Part shown: piece after piece, positions 24,939 to 33,486 of the stretch
Layout of the letters: the number at the start of each line of letters is the position of its first letter
Position numbering within the stretch: the first letter of the stretch is position 1
Source of the DNA: Polaribacter septentrionalilitoris
Lineage (GTDB): Bacteria; Bacteroidota; Bacteroidia; Flavobacteriales; Flavobacteriaceae
Direction of reading: 5' to 3'
Length of the DNA: 64,000 nt
Assembly: GCF_009832745.1 (NCBI RefSeq)
Contig: NZ_VRMJ01000028.1
Coordinates: forward strand, 62,001 to 126,000
Translations under genes and position numbers: made by a program
Notes under the pieces: generated by a model
Databases searched by the model: none
Told to the model about the DNA's origin: nothing
The model's input: the letters and a program-made list of their open reading frames with translations, nothing else

Positions 24939-26624
24939 TTATTTCAAATCTTTCAACAACAATTGTAAAGTTTTATACCCATTCCACTCGTTTTCATCTA
25001 AAGCATAAACAATATCAAAATCGTTTTGTACATAGTCCATTTTATCACCTAAATTAAAACCAATAGCATTATAAGTAGTTTTATTATCACCTTGAAAAAC
25101 ATTGAGTTTTAAATGGGTTTGCTCCTTCCCTACTTTTTTACCATAGCCATTATCTCTAACACAAGTACTTTTAAAAACGGGTTTCATATTCTGTGGTCCA
25201 AAAGGCGCCATTTGCTGAATAATTCTAAAGAATTTTGGAGTAATTTCAGAGAGTTCTATTTCGGCATCAATCGATATTTCTGGAGTTAGCAGTTTTTTAT
25301 CTATAGTTTTTTCTACAACTTCTTCAAACTTATTTTTAAAATTGACGTAATTTTCTGGCAATAAAGTAAGTCCAGCAGCATATTTATGACCGCCAAATTG
25401 TTCAATAAATTCTGAACATTCTTGCAGTGCGTTATAGACATCAAACCCTTTTACAGAGCGTGCTGAGGCTGCTAATTTATCTCCGCTTTTTGTAAAAACT
25501 AAAGTTGGTCTGTAATACGTTTCTATTAATCTAGAAGCAACAATACCAATAACACCTTTATGCCAATTTTCATCGTAAACAACTGTTGTAAAACGTTGTT
25601 CTTCTTCATTATCAATAATCTGAATTAACGCTTCATTAGTAATTTTTTTATCCAAATCTTTTCGATCTGCATTAAAAATTTCAATTGCTGCCGCAAATTC
25701 TATAGCCGAATCAAAATCCATTTCAGTTAATAATTCTACAGCATAATTTCCGTGTTTCATTCGTCCAGCAGCATTGATTCTTGGTGCTATAATAAACACA
25801 ACATCTGTAATAGTTAACTCAGTTTTTTTAACTTGATGAATAATGGCTTTAATTCCGTTTCTGGGTTGTTGATTAATTACTTGCAAACCAAAATAAGCCA
25901 ATACACGGTTTTCACCATTCATAGGCACAATATCAGCAGCAATGGCAGTAGCTACTAAATCTAAATAAGGTACAAAATCTTCAATAGTTTGATTGCGTTT
26001 TGAACCCAAAGCCTGAATCAATTTAAACCCAACTCCACAACCACACAATTCGTCAAAAGGGTAGCTACAATCTTTTTGTTTCGGATTTAAAACTGCGACG
26101 GCATCAGGAATTTTATCTCCTGGTTTGTGGTGGTCGCAAATGATAAAATCAATATTCTTCTCATTTGCATACACTACTTTTTCAATAGCTTTTATTCCAC
26201 AATCTAAGGCTATAATTAGCGAAAAATCATTGTCTTGAGCAAAATCAATTCCTGCATAAGAAACTCCATAACCTTCTGCATATCTATCTGGAATATAAGT
26301 AGCAATATTAGGGTAAATTGTTTTTAAATACGAAGAAACCAAAGATACAGCTGTGGTGCCATCAACATCATAATCTCCATACACTAAAATATTTTCATTA
26401 TTGGAAATTGCACGTTCAATTCTATCAACAGCAGCATCCATATCCTTCATTAAAAAAGGATTATGAATGTCTTCTAAATTGGGTCTAAAAAACTTTTTTG
26501 CAGCATCAAAAGTTTCAATATTTCTTTGACAGAGTATTGATGCTATTGTCAAGTCCACCTGAAGTTCGTTTGCTAATTTCTGTACTTTTTCTTTTTCTGG
26601 TTTAGGTTTTAGTGTCCATCTCAT
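24939..26624 (-). CDS. recJ: Single-stranded-DNA-specific exonuclease RecJ
   Basis: A 561-residue DHH-family 5'-3' exonuclease used in recombination and mismatch repair. The catalytic motifs are in order: YGDYDVDGTTA near residue 80, a D in ALDCGIK near 137, and CDHHKPG near 158. The DHHA1 domain contains the GGHKYAAG motif near 420. An OB-like domain ends the protein. The length fits RecJ of Bacteroidota (about 560-570). OsmC lies 18 bp upstream in the same direction, so the two are likely cotranscribed. Confidence 0.96.
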   Translation of the reverse strand: MRWTLKPKPEKEKVQKLANELQVDLTIASILCQRNIETFDAAKKFFRPNLEDIHNPFLMKDMDAAVDRIERAISNNENILVYGDYDVDGTTAVSLVSSYLKTIYPNIATYIPDRYAEGYGVSYAGIDFAQDNDFSLIIALDCGIKAIEKVVYANEKNIDFIICDHHKPGDKIPDAVAVLNPKQKDCSYPFDELCGCGVGFKLIQALGSKRNQTIEDFVPYLDLVATAIAADIVPMNGENRVLAYFGLQVINQQPRNGIKAIIHQVKKTELTITDVVFIIAPRINAAGRMKHGNYAVELLTEMDFDSAIEFAAAIEIFNADRKDLDKKITNEALIQIIDNEEEQRFTTVVYDENWHKGVIGIVASRLIETYYRPTLVFTKSGDKLAASARSVKGFDVYNALQECSEFIEQFGGHKYAAGLTLLPENYVNFKNKFEEVVEKTIDKKLLTPEISIDAEIELSEITPKFFRIIQQMAPFGPQNMKPVFKSTCVRDNGYGKKVGKEQTHLKLNVFQGDNKTTYNAIGFNLGDKMDYVQNDFDIVYALDENEWNGYKTLQLLLKDLK

Positions 26625-26642
26625 AGCAATTCTGAGTTTATT

Positions 26643-27068
26643 TTAATTTTCGTGCAAGTGAATTTCTGTTTCAACATCAGCAAACTGTCTAAACATTTCC
26701 ATTACACCACAATATTTTGTGACTGATAAATTTACAGCTTTCTGAATTTTTTTAGGCTGTAAATCAGCATCCGTAAAATGATAATCAACTTTTACTTTGT
26801 TATAAAATTTTGGATGTTCATCTGTCAATTCTGCAGTGACTTCAATTTTAAAATCTTCAACTTCAGCATGCATTTTCTTTAATAAAGAAACCACATCTAA
26901 ACCAGAGCATCCTGCCAAAGAAGAAAGCATCAATGCTTTGGGTCTAAACCCTTCTCCTTTACCACCATTTTCTTCTCCTGCATCCATAAAGAGATTTAAC
27001 CCACTTGGATTATCAGATTCAAATTGCATGTTTTCTTTCCAGATAGTTGTTACAATATTTGTTGCCAT
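26643..27068 (-). CDS. OsmC/Ohr family peroxidase-like protein
   Basis: A 141-residue OsmC-fold protein. The two redox cysteines are present: Cys in LAGCSGLDV near residue 54 and Cys in TKYCGVME near 119, as in OsmC/Ohr enzymes that reduce organic hydroperoxides. The N-terminus contains a GFRPKALMLSSL helix typical of the YhfA-like branch. It is read divergently from a carboxymuconolactone-decarboxylase-like gene, also a possible peroxidase, so the shared 84-bp intergenic may hold a joint stress promoter. Confidence 0.9.
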   Translation of the reverse strand: MATNIVTTIWKENMQFESDNPSGLNLFMDAGEENGGKGEGFRPKALMLSSLAGCSGLDVVSLLKKMHAEVEDFKIEVTAELTDEHPKFYNKVKVDYHFTDADLQPKKIQKAVNLSVTKYCGVMEMFRQFADVETEIHLHEN

Positions 27069-27152
27069 ATTTTTATTTTATTATAGATTGATGTCTTAAA
27101 TTGTCATTTTTTACAAAAGTAAGCACAATATTAAACTTAAAGATATAAAAAT

Positions 27153-27755
27153 ATGGCATTAGTAACACCTTTAGGAGCAGAACACGATTTAGAAACAAAA
27201 AAATTAGCAGAATTTTTTAATGAAACTTTGGGTTTTTGTCCCAATTCTGTTTTAACAATGCAACGTAGACCTGCAATTTCTAAAGCTTTTATCAATTTGA
27301 ATAAAGCAGTTATGGCAAACGAAGGTAGAGTTACATCTGCTTTAAAAAGGATGATTGCATGGGTTTCTAGCAACGCAACAGGCTGTAGGTATTGTCAAGC
27401 ACACGCTATTAGAGCTGCTGAACGTTATGGTGCAGAACAAGAACAATTAGATAATATTTGGGAATATAAAACACACCCTGCTTTTTCTGACGCTGAACGT
27501 GCTGCATTAGATTTTTCATTGGCAGCTTCAATGGTTCCAAATGCAGTGAATGCTGATATCAAAAAAGAATTGTATAAATATTGGGATGAAGGTGAAATTG
27601 TAGAAATGTTAGGTGTAATTTCTTTATTTGGATACTTAAATCGCTGGAATGATTCTATGGGTACAACTTTAGAAGAAGACGCCATAGATTCTGGAAATCA
27701 ATATTTAGGAAAACATGGTTTTGAGGTTGGCAAACATGATGGTTCTAAATATTAA
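27153..27755 (+). CDS. Carboxymuconolactone decarboxylase/AhpD-like protein
   Basis: A 200-residue alpha-helical CMD-family protein. The AhpD-like redox motif CRYCQAHAIRAAERYG lies near residue 74: CxxC followed by the histidine four residues later. That arrangement supports alkylhydroperoxidase-type activity rather than lactone decarboxylation. A second helical unit includes FSDAERAALDFSLAAS. It is divergent from the OsmC gene and convergent with the HopJ gene (12-bp gap). Confidence 0.9.
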   Translation: MALVTPLGAEHDLETKKLAEFFNETLGFCPNSVLTMQRRPAISKAFINLNKAVMANEGRVTSALKRMIAWVSSNATGCRYCQAHAIRAAERYGAEQEQLDNIWEYKTHPAFSDAERAALDFSLAASMVPNAVNADIKKELYKYWDEGEIVEMLGVISLFGYLNRWNDSMGTTLEEDAIDSGNQYLGKHGFEVGKHDGSKY

Positions 27756-27767
27756 TAAAAATAATAT

Positions 27768-28112
27768 TTACACTTTCAATTCTAAAGTTTTGGTTTTAAA
27801 AGATAAAGTTTCAAAACCAGTTTTCATAAAGTTTCTAATATTTTGATGTGAAGTTCCGCTTATATCATTTAAAACACTTTGATAATGTTCTCCAAAACAG
27901 CTCAAAGTTTCTTCTTTTGTGAATTGTTGATGGATTGCAAAAGCAAACAACTTGCAAGAACCTAAATTTTCACCTATTTTATTTTCAATTTCTCCATTGG
28001 TAAAAGCTGTTGGGGTAAAATTGTAGTTGTCTTCTATTACTTGCATTGTCTCTGCAAATGTAATTTGTAATGGAGTTGTTTTTAGCTTGGTTAAGAATTG
28101 TTTTAATGTCAT
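27768..28112 (-). CDS. HopJ type III effector family protein
   Basis: A 114-residue protein of the HopJ family, seen from TFAETMQVIEDNYNFTPTAF near residue 18 and NKIGENLGSCKLFAFA. Despite the family name, free-living marine bacteria without type III secretion carry it, and no secretion signal is visible here. Its function is unknown; it is probably a cytoplasmic housekeeping protein. Confidence 0.88.
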   Translation of the reverse strand: MTLKQFLTKLKTTPLQITFAETMQVIEDNYNFTPTAFTNGEIENKIGENLGSCKLFAFAIHQQFTKEETLSCFGEHYQSVLNDISGTSHQNIRNFMKTGFETLSFKTKTLELKV

Positions 28113-28228
28113 TTAGTATTTTTTTTTAGATCAAATTTAAACCAAACTGAAGACTTTTTTAATTGTATATTAAAGAAAAATGAGATTCTTTGTTATGAAA
28201 ACCTTCACTTTTACGTTATATCTATAGA

Positions 28229-28744
28229 ATGAACAAACAAGATTTTAAGCTTATCGTGTTTTCCTTGTCAGAACGTATTTATCCCATGGTGGCAAGGTTA
28301 CTTGGAGGGAATCAAAATGTAGAAGATGCTATTCAAGAAATAATGTTAAAACTATGGGAGAAAAGAAATCAGGTTGCAAAACATCCTAACATTAAAGGAT
28401 TGGTATTCTTAACCGCTAGAAATCATTGTTTAGACATATTACGTAAAAAAAAACTTGAGTTAGAAGATTCAACAAATCATTTAAAAGTTTTAAAATCTTC
28501 TAACAATCAAACTGATTTAGAGTGGCATGAATTAAATACTATTATTCAAGAAATTCTAAAAAAATTACCAGAACAACAGAAAGAGGTTTTTGTAATGCGA
28601 GATCTTGATGGTTACGAATTTAAAGAAATTGCAGCTGCATTAGCAATAAAAATTGAACATGTTCGAGTTTTAATATCAAGAGCAAGAAAGTTTATAGGAG
28701 TATCATTAGAAAAAAAATATCATTATGAGCGAGGAAAATATTAA
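28229..28744 (+). CDS. ECF RNA polymerase sigma factor
   Basis: A 171-residue group 4 sigma factor. Region 2 includes NVEDAIQEIMLKLWEKR near residue 30 and LTARNHCLDILRKKK near 70. Region 4 includes LKKLPEQQKEVFVMRDLDGYEFKEIAAAL from about 110, a typical helix-turn-helix. It would direct polymerase to a small set of promoters in response to an envelope signal. The downstream gene, overlapping by 20 bp, encodes a membrane protein that fits an anti-sigma factor. Confidence 0.93.
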   Translation: MNKQDFKLIVFSLSERIYPMVARLLGGNQNVEDAIQEIMLKLWEKRNQVAKHPNIKGLVFLTARNHCLDILRKKKLELEDSTNHLKVLKSSNNQTDLEWHELNTIIQEILKKLPEQQKEVFVMRDLDGYEFKEIAAALAIKIEHVRVLISRARKFIGVSLEKKYHYERGKY

Positions 28745-29153
28745 TAATATCATCCAGAAATATGAAGCAGGTAAATCATCTTTAGTAGAAGAAAAGATTT
28801 TATTTAACAATGCTGATGAAGCTAATGAAAATCTTAAAACTTGGGCTACTTATGTAAAAAGAAACCAAGCTAAAGTTCCTGAAAATTTAAATGAAAAATT
28901 ATGGAAATCTTTTGAAGACAAAACCGCGAAAAAGAACAATTTTAAACTTGGTTTTGTTTCTACTGCTGCTTCAATTGCATTAATTATGTCTTTTTATTTG
29001 TTTAGTAGAAGTGATAACAAACTTCGCCAAAATGAAAAAGAAGCGTTATTAAATGAAGCCAAAAACATGTTTCAAGATTCCATAGAAAACAACCCTATTC
29101 ATCGAATTTTACTCGAAGATGAACTAGTGATTGTGTACACCAAAATAGAGTAA
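28725..29153 (+). CDS. Probable anti-sigma factor, single membrane span
   Basis: A 142-residue protein. The N-terminal 70 residues are soluble and helical, as in zinc-free anti-sigma domains of Bacteroidota. One membrane segment (GFVSTAASIALIMSFYLFS) lies at about 85-103, then a short outer tail. Overlap of 20 bp with the sigma gene suggests translational coupling and one-to-one stoichiometry. No strong family match comes to mind; the anti-sigma role is inferred from position and topology. Confidence 0.7.
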   Translation: MSEENINNIIQKYEAGKSSLVEEKILFNNADEANENLKTWATYVKRNQAKVPENLNEKLWKSFEDKTAKKNNFKLGFVSTAASIALIMSFYLFSRSDNKLRQNEKEALLNEAKNMFQDSIENNPIHRILLEDELVIVYTKIE

Positions 29154-29173
29154 AAACAGTGATTAATATTTAA

Positions 29174-29677
29174 ATGAGAAAAATGAGAAAAATAGTATGC
29201 ACTCTTATTGTAATGACGTTTTCATTATCAATAGTTCAAGCTCAAACAGACAATGAGAAAAAAGAAAGAATTTACATTAAAGTTAAAGATGGTAAAAAAC
29301 CTGATATTTATGTTGATGGTAAAAAATTTGACTTTCCTATTGAATTGATAGATGAAAGTAAAATTGCGTCTATGATGGTTTTAAAAAAACAAGATGCCAT
29401 AAAAAAATACAATGCTCCTAATGGAGTAATATTGATTAAAACAAAGGGAGTAAAAATAGCTGAACGTATTTACTTAAAATACCCTAAGAAATCAAACATT
29501 TATTCTGATAAAAATGCTCCTATGGTAATTATTGACGGAAAAGTTTCTAATCAAAAAACATTAAAAAAACTTCATACTAATGACATTGAAAAAATCGAAG
29601 TTCTTAAAGATGAAAAAGCAATGAAAAAATACAATGCTCCTAATGGTGTCATTGTTATTACTACCAAGAAGAAGTAA
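29174..29677 (+). CDS. Secreted protein with two TonB-receptor-plug-like repeats
   Basis: A 167-residue protein with a signal peptide (cleaved near ALA-like VQAQ, about residue 24). Two repeats follow. The first has IYVDGKKFD ... SMMVLKKQDAIKKYNAPNGVILIKTKG; the second MVIIDGKVS ... IEKIEVLKDEKAMKKYNAPNGVIVITTKKK. This is the end-of-plug signature of SusC/TonB-dependent receptors, without barrel or CarboxypepD domain. It is the third gene of the sigma/anti-sigma cassette, 20 bp behind the second. The role is unknown; it could bind the anti-sigma or a TonB protein. Confidence 0.75.
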   Translation: MRKMRKIVCTLIVMTFSLSIVQAQTDNEKKERIYIKVKDGKKPDIYVDGKKFDFPIELIDESKIASMMVLKKQDAIKKYNAPNGVILIKTKGVKIAERIYLKYPKKSNIYSDKNAPMVIIDGKVSNQKTLKKLHTNDIEKIEVLKDEKAMKKYNAPNGVIVITTKKK

Positions 29678-29760
29678 TTTATTGAAATTTACTCTTATAA
29701 GAATCTCCAATTAAATAAAACTTAGTAAGTTTTTGTTTAGTTGGATTTTTTTTAATCAAT

Positions 29761-30438
29761 TTATTTTGAAGAATTCCCTTCAACAACAATAACAATCTCT
29801 CCTTTTGGAGGTTTTATAGTATAGTGTTTTAAAACTTCTGTGGCAGTTCCCCTTATAGTTTCTTCGAACAATTTTGTTAACTCTCTAGAAACAGATACTT
29901 TTCTATCTGCTCCAAAATATTCTACAAAATGGCCTAACGTTTTAATTAATTTATGTGGCGATTCATAAAAAATCATGGTTCTTGATTCTTCAGCAAGAAG
30001 ATTCAAGCGTGTTTGTCTCCCTTTTTTAACGGGCAAAAACCCTTCAAAAACAAACTTATCGTTAGGTAAACCAGAATTTACCAAAGCTGGCACAAAAGCT
30101 GTTGCCCCAGGCAAACATTCTACATCAATACCATGTTCAACGCAAGCTCTTGTTAGCAAAAAACCAGGATCAGAAATAGCTGGAGTTCCTGCATCAGAAA
30201 TTACTGCACAAGTTTCACCACTTTTTAAACGATTAAGAATTCCCTCTACAGATTTATGTTCATTGTGCATATGATGACTGTGCATTTGTGTTCCAATCTC
30301 AAAATGTTTTAACAATTTACCACTAGTACGTGTGTCTTCTGCTAAGATAAAATCGACTTCTTTAAGAACTTTAATCGCTCTAAAAGTCATGTCTTCTAGA
30401 TTACCTATAGGTGTTGGCACTAAATATAGCTTACTCAT
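29761..30438 (-). CDS. rsmI: 16S rRNA (cytidine(1402)-2'-O)-methyltransferase
   Basis: A 225-residue tetrapyrrole-methylase-fold protein. The N-terminus LYLVPTPIGNLEDMTFRAI and the AEDTRTSGKLLKHF segment are RsmI signatures; DAGTPAISDPG near 82 is the SAM-binding loop. It methylates C1402 of 16S rRNA at the 2'-OH, working with RsmH. The Bacteroidota type is shorter than the E. coli one (286) because it lacks the C-terminal extension. The broken cupin gene ends 2 bp upstream. Confidence 0.95.
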   Translation of the reverse strand: MSKLYLVPTPIGNLEDMTFRAIKVLKEVDFILAEDTRTSGKLLKHFEIGTQMHSHHMHNEHKSVEGILNRLKSGETCAVISDAGTPAISDPGFLLTRACVEHGIDVECLPGATAFVPALVNSGLPNDKFVFEGFLPVKKGRQTRLNLLAEESRTMIFYESPHKLIKTLGHFVEYFGADRKVSVSRELTKLFEETIRGTATEVLKHYTIKPPKGEIVIVVEGNSSK

Positions 30439-30440
30439 AA

Positions 30441-30800
30441 TTAAATACTTTCATAATTTTTAACAGTAATATCTGCTAGAACATCACCAGTATGTTTTGT
30501 TGATAGGGGTTCAAATAATAAAACGTGAACTTCTTCTTTGGCTACAGGTTTATGTTCTACTCCTTTTGGTACAATATAAAACTCGCCTTCATTTAAAGTA
30601 ATTATCTTCTCTCTCAACTCAATTTCTAAAACACCTTTTATCACTAAGAAAAACTCATCTTCATGATCATGAGCATGCCAAACAAATTCGCCTTTTAGTT
30701 TTGCTAATAAGATTTGTTACTTATTTAATTCACCTATTTTTTTAGGTGACCAATAATCAGAAAACAGGTCAAGTTTCTTTTGAATATTAACTACGCTCAT
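30441..30800 (-). pseudogene. Cupin-domain gene interrupted by an in-frame TAA
   Basis: From ATG 30800 the frame reads MSVVNIQKKLDLFSDYWSPK and reaches TAA at codon 28 (30717-30719), then continues in the same frame without shift to a stop at 30441. The downstream part is a normal small cupin: GEFVWHAHDHEDEFFLVIKG supplies the metal-binding histidines and glutamate, and FYIVPKGVEHKP is cupin motif 2. A whole protein would have 119 residues. One base change would restore it (CAA or GAA to TAA). A 67-residue product from an internal start lacks the first strand. Either a recent pseudogene, a sequencing error or readthrough. Confidence 0.8.
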
Positions 30801-30901
30801 GAAACAAATCTACAAAGAATTTCTAGGAATAAATCAGTAATAAAAACAATCCATTTTTCTTTAAAAATGATTAATTTTGCAGCACATTTAAAAGAAAGAA
30901 A

Positions 30902-32656
30902 ATGTACAGAAGTCATTCTTGTGGTGAGTTAAGAGCATCACACATCAATACAGAAGTTACTTTAGCAGGTTGGGTTCAAAAAAGTCGTGACAAAGGTTTC
31001 ATGATTTGGGTAGATTTACGTGATCGTTACGGAATTACCCAATTAATGTTTGATGAAGAACGCACTCCAAAAGCAATGATGGAAAAGGCAAAATCACTAG
31101 GTAGAGAATTTGTGATTCAGGTTACAGGAACCGTTATTGAACGTGAATCTAAAAATAAAAATATTGCTACAGGTGAGGTTGAAGTGTTAGTTTCTAAATT
31201 AGAAATTTTAAACGAAGCAAAATTACCGCCTTTTACGATTGAAGATAAAACTGATGGTGGAGAAGATATAAGGATGAAATACAGGTATTTAGACATACGT
31301 AGAAATCCTGTAAAAGACAGTTTGATTTTTCGTCATAAAGTAACAATGGAAGTTCGTAAATACTTGTCTGACCAAGAATTTATAGAAGTTGAAACTCCAT
31401 ATTTAATAAAATCTACACCAGAAGGTGCTCGTGATTTTGTGGTTCCTAGTAGAATGAACGAAGGTCAATTTTATGCCTTACCTCAATCACCTCAAACCTT
31501 TAAGCAATTGCTAATGGTTGGTGGAATGGATAAATATTTTCAGATTGTAAAATGTTTTAGAGACGAAGATTTACGTGCTGATAGACAACCAGAATTCACA
31601 CAAATTGACTGTGAAATGGCGTTTGTTGAGCAAGAAGATATCCTAAATATTTTTGAGGGATTAACACGTCATTTATTGAAAGAAATTAATGGTATTGAAG
31701 TAGATAAATTCCCAAGAATGCTGTTTGATGATGCCATGCGTTTGTACGGTAATGACAAACCAGACATTAGATTTGGTATGGAGTTTGGTGAACTGAATGA
31801 AGTTACGCAACATAAAGATTTTGGCGTTTTTAATAACTCAGAATTGGTAGTTGGAATTGCAGTTCCTGGTGGGAATGCATACACAAGAAAACAAATTGAC
31901 AATCTTATCAAATGGGTAAAACGCCCACAAGTAGGCGCTTTAGGAATGGTATATTGTAGAGTAAATGAAGATGGATCTTTTAAATCTTCAGTTGATAAAT
32001 TCTACAATCAAGAAGATTTGGCAAAATGGGCTGAAGTTACCAATGCTAAAGCTGGTGATTTAATTTGTATTTTATCTGGTGAAACCAATAAAGTAAGAGC
32101 ACAATTGTCTGCATTACGTATGCATTTAGCAGAAGAGTTAGGCTTACGTAAACCAAATGAATTTGCACCACTTTGGGTAATTGATTTTCCTTTATTAGAA
32201 TTGGATGAAGAAACTGGGCATTACCATGCTATGCATCATCCATTTACATCACCAAAACCTGGTCAATTAGAATTATTAGACACAGCTCCAGGAGCAGTAA
32301 AAGCCAATGCTTATGATTTGGTGTTAAATGGAAACGAAATTGGTGGAGGTTCTATAAGAATTCATGATAAAGAAACTCAAGCTACTATGCTAAAGCATTT
32401 AGGTTTTTCTGAAGAAGAAGCAAAAGCACAATTTGGTTTCTTAATGGATGCTTTTGAATACGGTGCACCACCTCATGGAGGTTTGGCTTTTGGTTTAGAT
32501 AGATTGGTTGCCATTTTAGGTGGACAAGAAACTATTAGAGATTTTATAGCGTTTCCAAAAAATAATTCTGGTAGAGATGTTATGATTGATGCTCCTGCAT
32601 TTATAGATGATGATCAATTACAAGAATTAAATTTGAAATTAGATATTCAAGAATAA
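30902..32656 (+). CDS. aspS: Aspartyl-tRNA synthetase
   Basis: A 584-residue class II synthetase of the bacterial type. The N-terminal OB-fold anticodon-binding domain covers about 1-105 ([22 protein letters not shown]). Class II motif 2 is [18 protein letters not shown] near 218; motif 3 is [15 protein letters not shown] near 530. The bacterial GAD insertion domain lies between about 300 and 410. It charges tRNA-Asp with aspartate. The length agrees with the family (about 585-590). A terminator follows. Confidence 0.97.
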   Translation: MYRSHSCGELRASHINTEVTLAGWVQKSRDKGFMIWVDLRDRYGITQLMFDEERTPKAMMEKAKSLGREFVIQVTGTVIERESKNKNIATGEVEVLVSKLEILNEAKLPPFTIEDKTDGGEDIRMKYRYLDIRRNPVKDSLIFRHKVTMEVRKYLSDQEFIEVETPYLIKSTPEGARDFVVPSRMNEGQFYALPQSPQTFKQLLMVGGMDKYFQIVKCFRDEDLRADRQPEFTQIDCEMAFVEQEDILNIFEGLTRHLLKEINGIEVDKFPRMLFDDAMRLYGNDKPDIRFGMEFGELNEVTQHKDFGVFNNSELVVGIAVPGGNAYTRKQIDNLIKWVKRPQVGALGMVYCRVNEDGSFKSSVDKFYNQEDLAKWAEVTNAKAGDLICILSGETNKVRAQLSALRMHLAEELGLRKPNEFAPLWVIDFPLLELDEETGHYHAMHHPFTSPKPGQLELLDTAPGAVKANAYDLVLNGNEIGGGSIRIHDKETQATMLKHLGFSEEEAKAQFGFLMDAFEYGAPPHGGLAFGLDRLVAILGGQETIRDFIAFPKNNSGRDVMIDAPAFIDDDQLQELNLKLDIQE

Positions 32657-32661
32657 GTTTT

Positions 32662-32686
32662 AAATCCCGCTTTTGCGGGATTTTTT
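32662..32686 (+). terminator. Terminator of aspS
   Basis: AAATCCCGC and GCGGGATTT form a perfect nine-base-pair stem around TTTT, with a T tail. Confidence 0.88.
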
Positions 32687-32700
32687 ATTACTTTTAAGTT

Positions 32701-33408
32701 ATGAAAAAACTAACTCTATTTTTACTGCTTTTATGTTCAACAATTTCTTTTTCTCAAGAAATGTCAGGAAATGATTTGTTAGAAAAAGCCATTCAATTTC
32801 ATGATCCATATAAGAATTGGGAAACTTTTAATGGAGTCTTATTAGTAACTATGGAAACACCTAATAAACCAAATAGAATTAGCAATATTTCTATTCACTT
32901 ACCTAAAGAATATTTCTCTGTTTTAGCAAAAAGAGACACTATTATTACAGAATATACTGTCAGTAAAAACGAATGTATTGCAGCCTTAAACGGTAATAAA
33001 AACCCTTCAGAAAAACTTAAAAAGAAATATAATTTAAACTGCGAACGAGCAAATTTGTATAAAAATTATTATACGTATTTGTATGGTTTACCGATGAAAT
33101 TAAAAGATAAAGGAACCATCATTCATCAAAAAGTAGAGAAAAGAAAGTTTAAAGGAAAAGAGTATTTAGTTTTAAAAGCAACTTATACAAAAGAAGTTGG
33201 ACAAGATACTTGGTATTTCTATTTCAACCCTAAAACCTATGCAATGGAGGTCTATCAGTTTTTTAAAGAAGCTGAAGATAGTGGAGAATATATATTATTA
33301 TCGGGTTTAGAAACAATTAATGGTGTAAAAATGCCAAAAGTAAGGTCTTGGTATTACAATAAGGATAACAAATACCTAGGAACTGATATTTTATCAAAAA
33401 CAAAATAA
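32701..33408 (+). CDS. Secreted DUF6503-like protein
   Basis: A 235-residue exported protein. The signal peptide ends near residue 19 (ISFSQ). The body begins LLEKAIQFHDPYKNWETFNG and contains KGKEYLVLKATY and DTWYFYFNPKTYAMEVYQF, typical of the family now named DUF6503, which has a lipoprotein-sorting-factor-like beta fold. Function unknown. It follows the aspS terminator by 15 bp and precedes the ClC gene. Confidence 0.75.
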   Translation: MKKLTLFLLLLCSTISFSQEMSGNDLLEKAIQFHDPYKNWETFNGVLLVTMETPNKPNRISNISIHLPKEYFSVLAKRDTIITEYTVSKNECIAALNGNKNPSEKLKKKYNLNCERANLYKNYYTYLYGLPMKLKDKGTIIHQKVEKRKFKGKEYLVLKATYTKEVGQDTWYFYFNPKTYAMEVYQFFKEAEDSGEYILLSGLETINGVKMPKVRSWYYNKDNKYLGTDILSKTK

Positions 33409-33486
33409 TTGTTAAAGCAAGTATACGCAGTGATTTCCTTTTTAGTTAGAGGTTCTTTTGTTTACATGTAATAACAGAAAATAAAA

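Noticed and set aside
27768..28112. Type III secretion effector
   Set aside because: The family name HopJ is historical; no secretion genes or signals are present, so it was recorded as a family label only.
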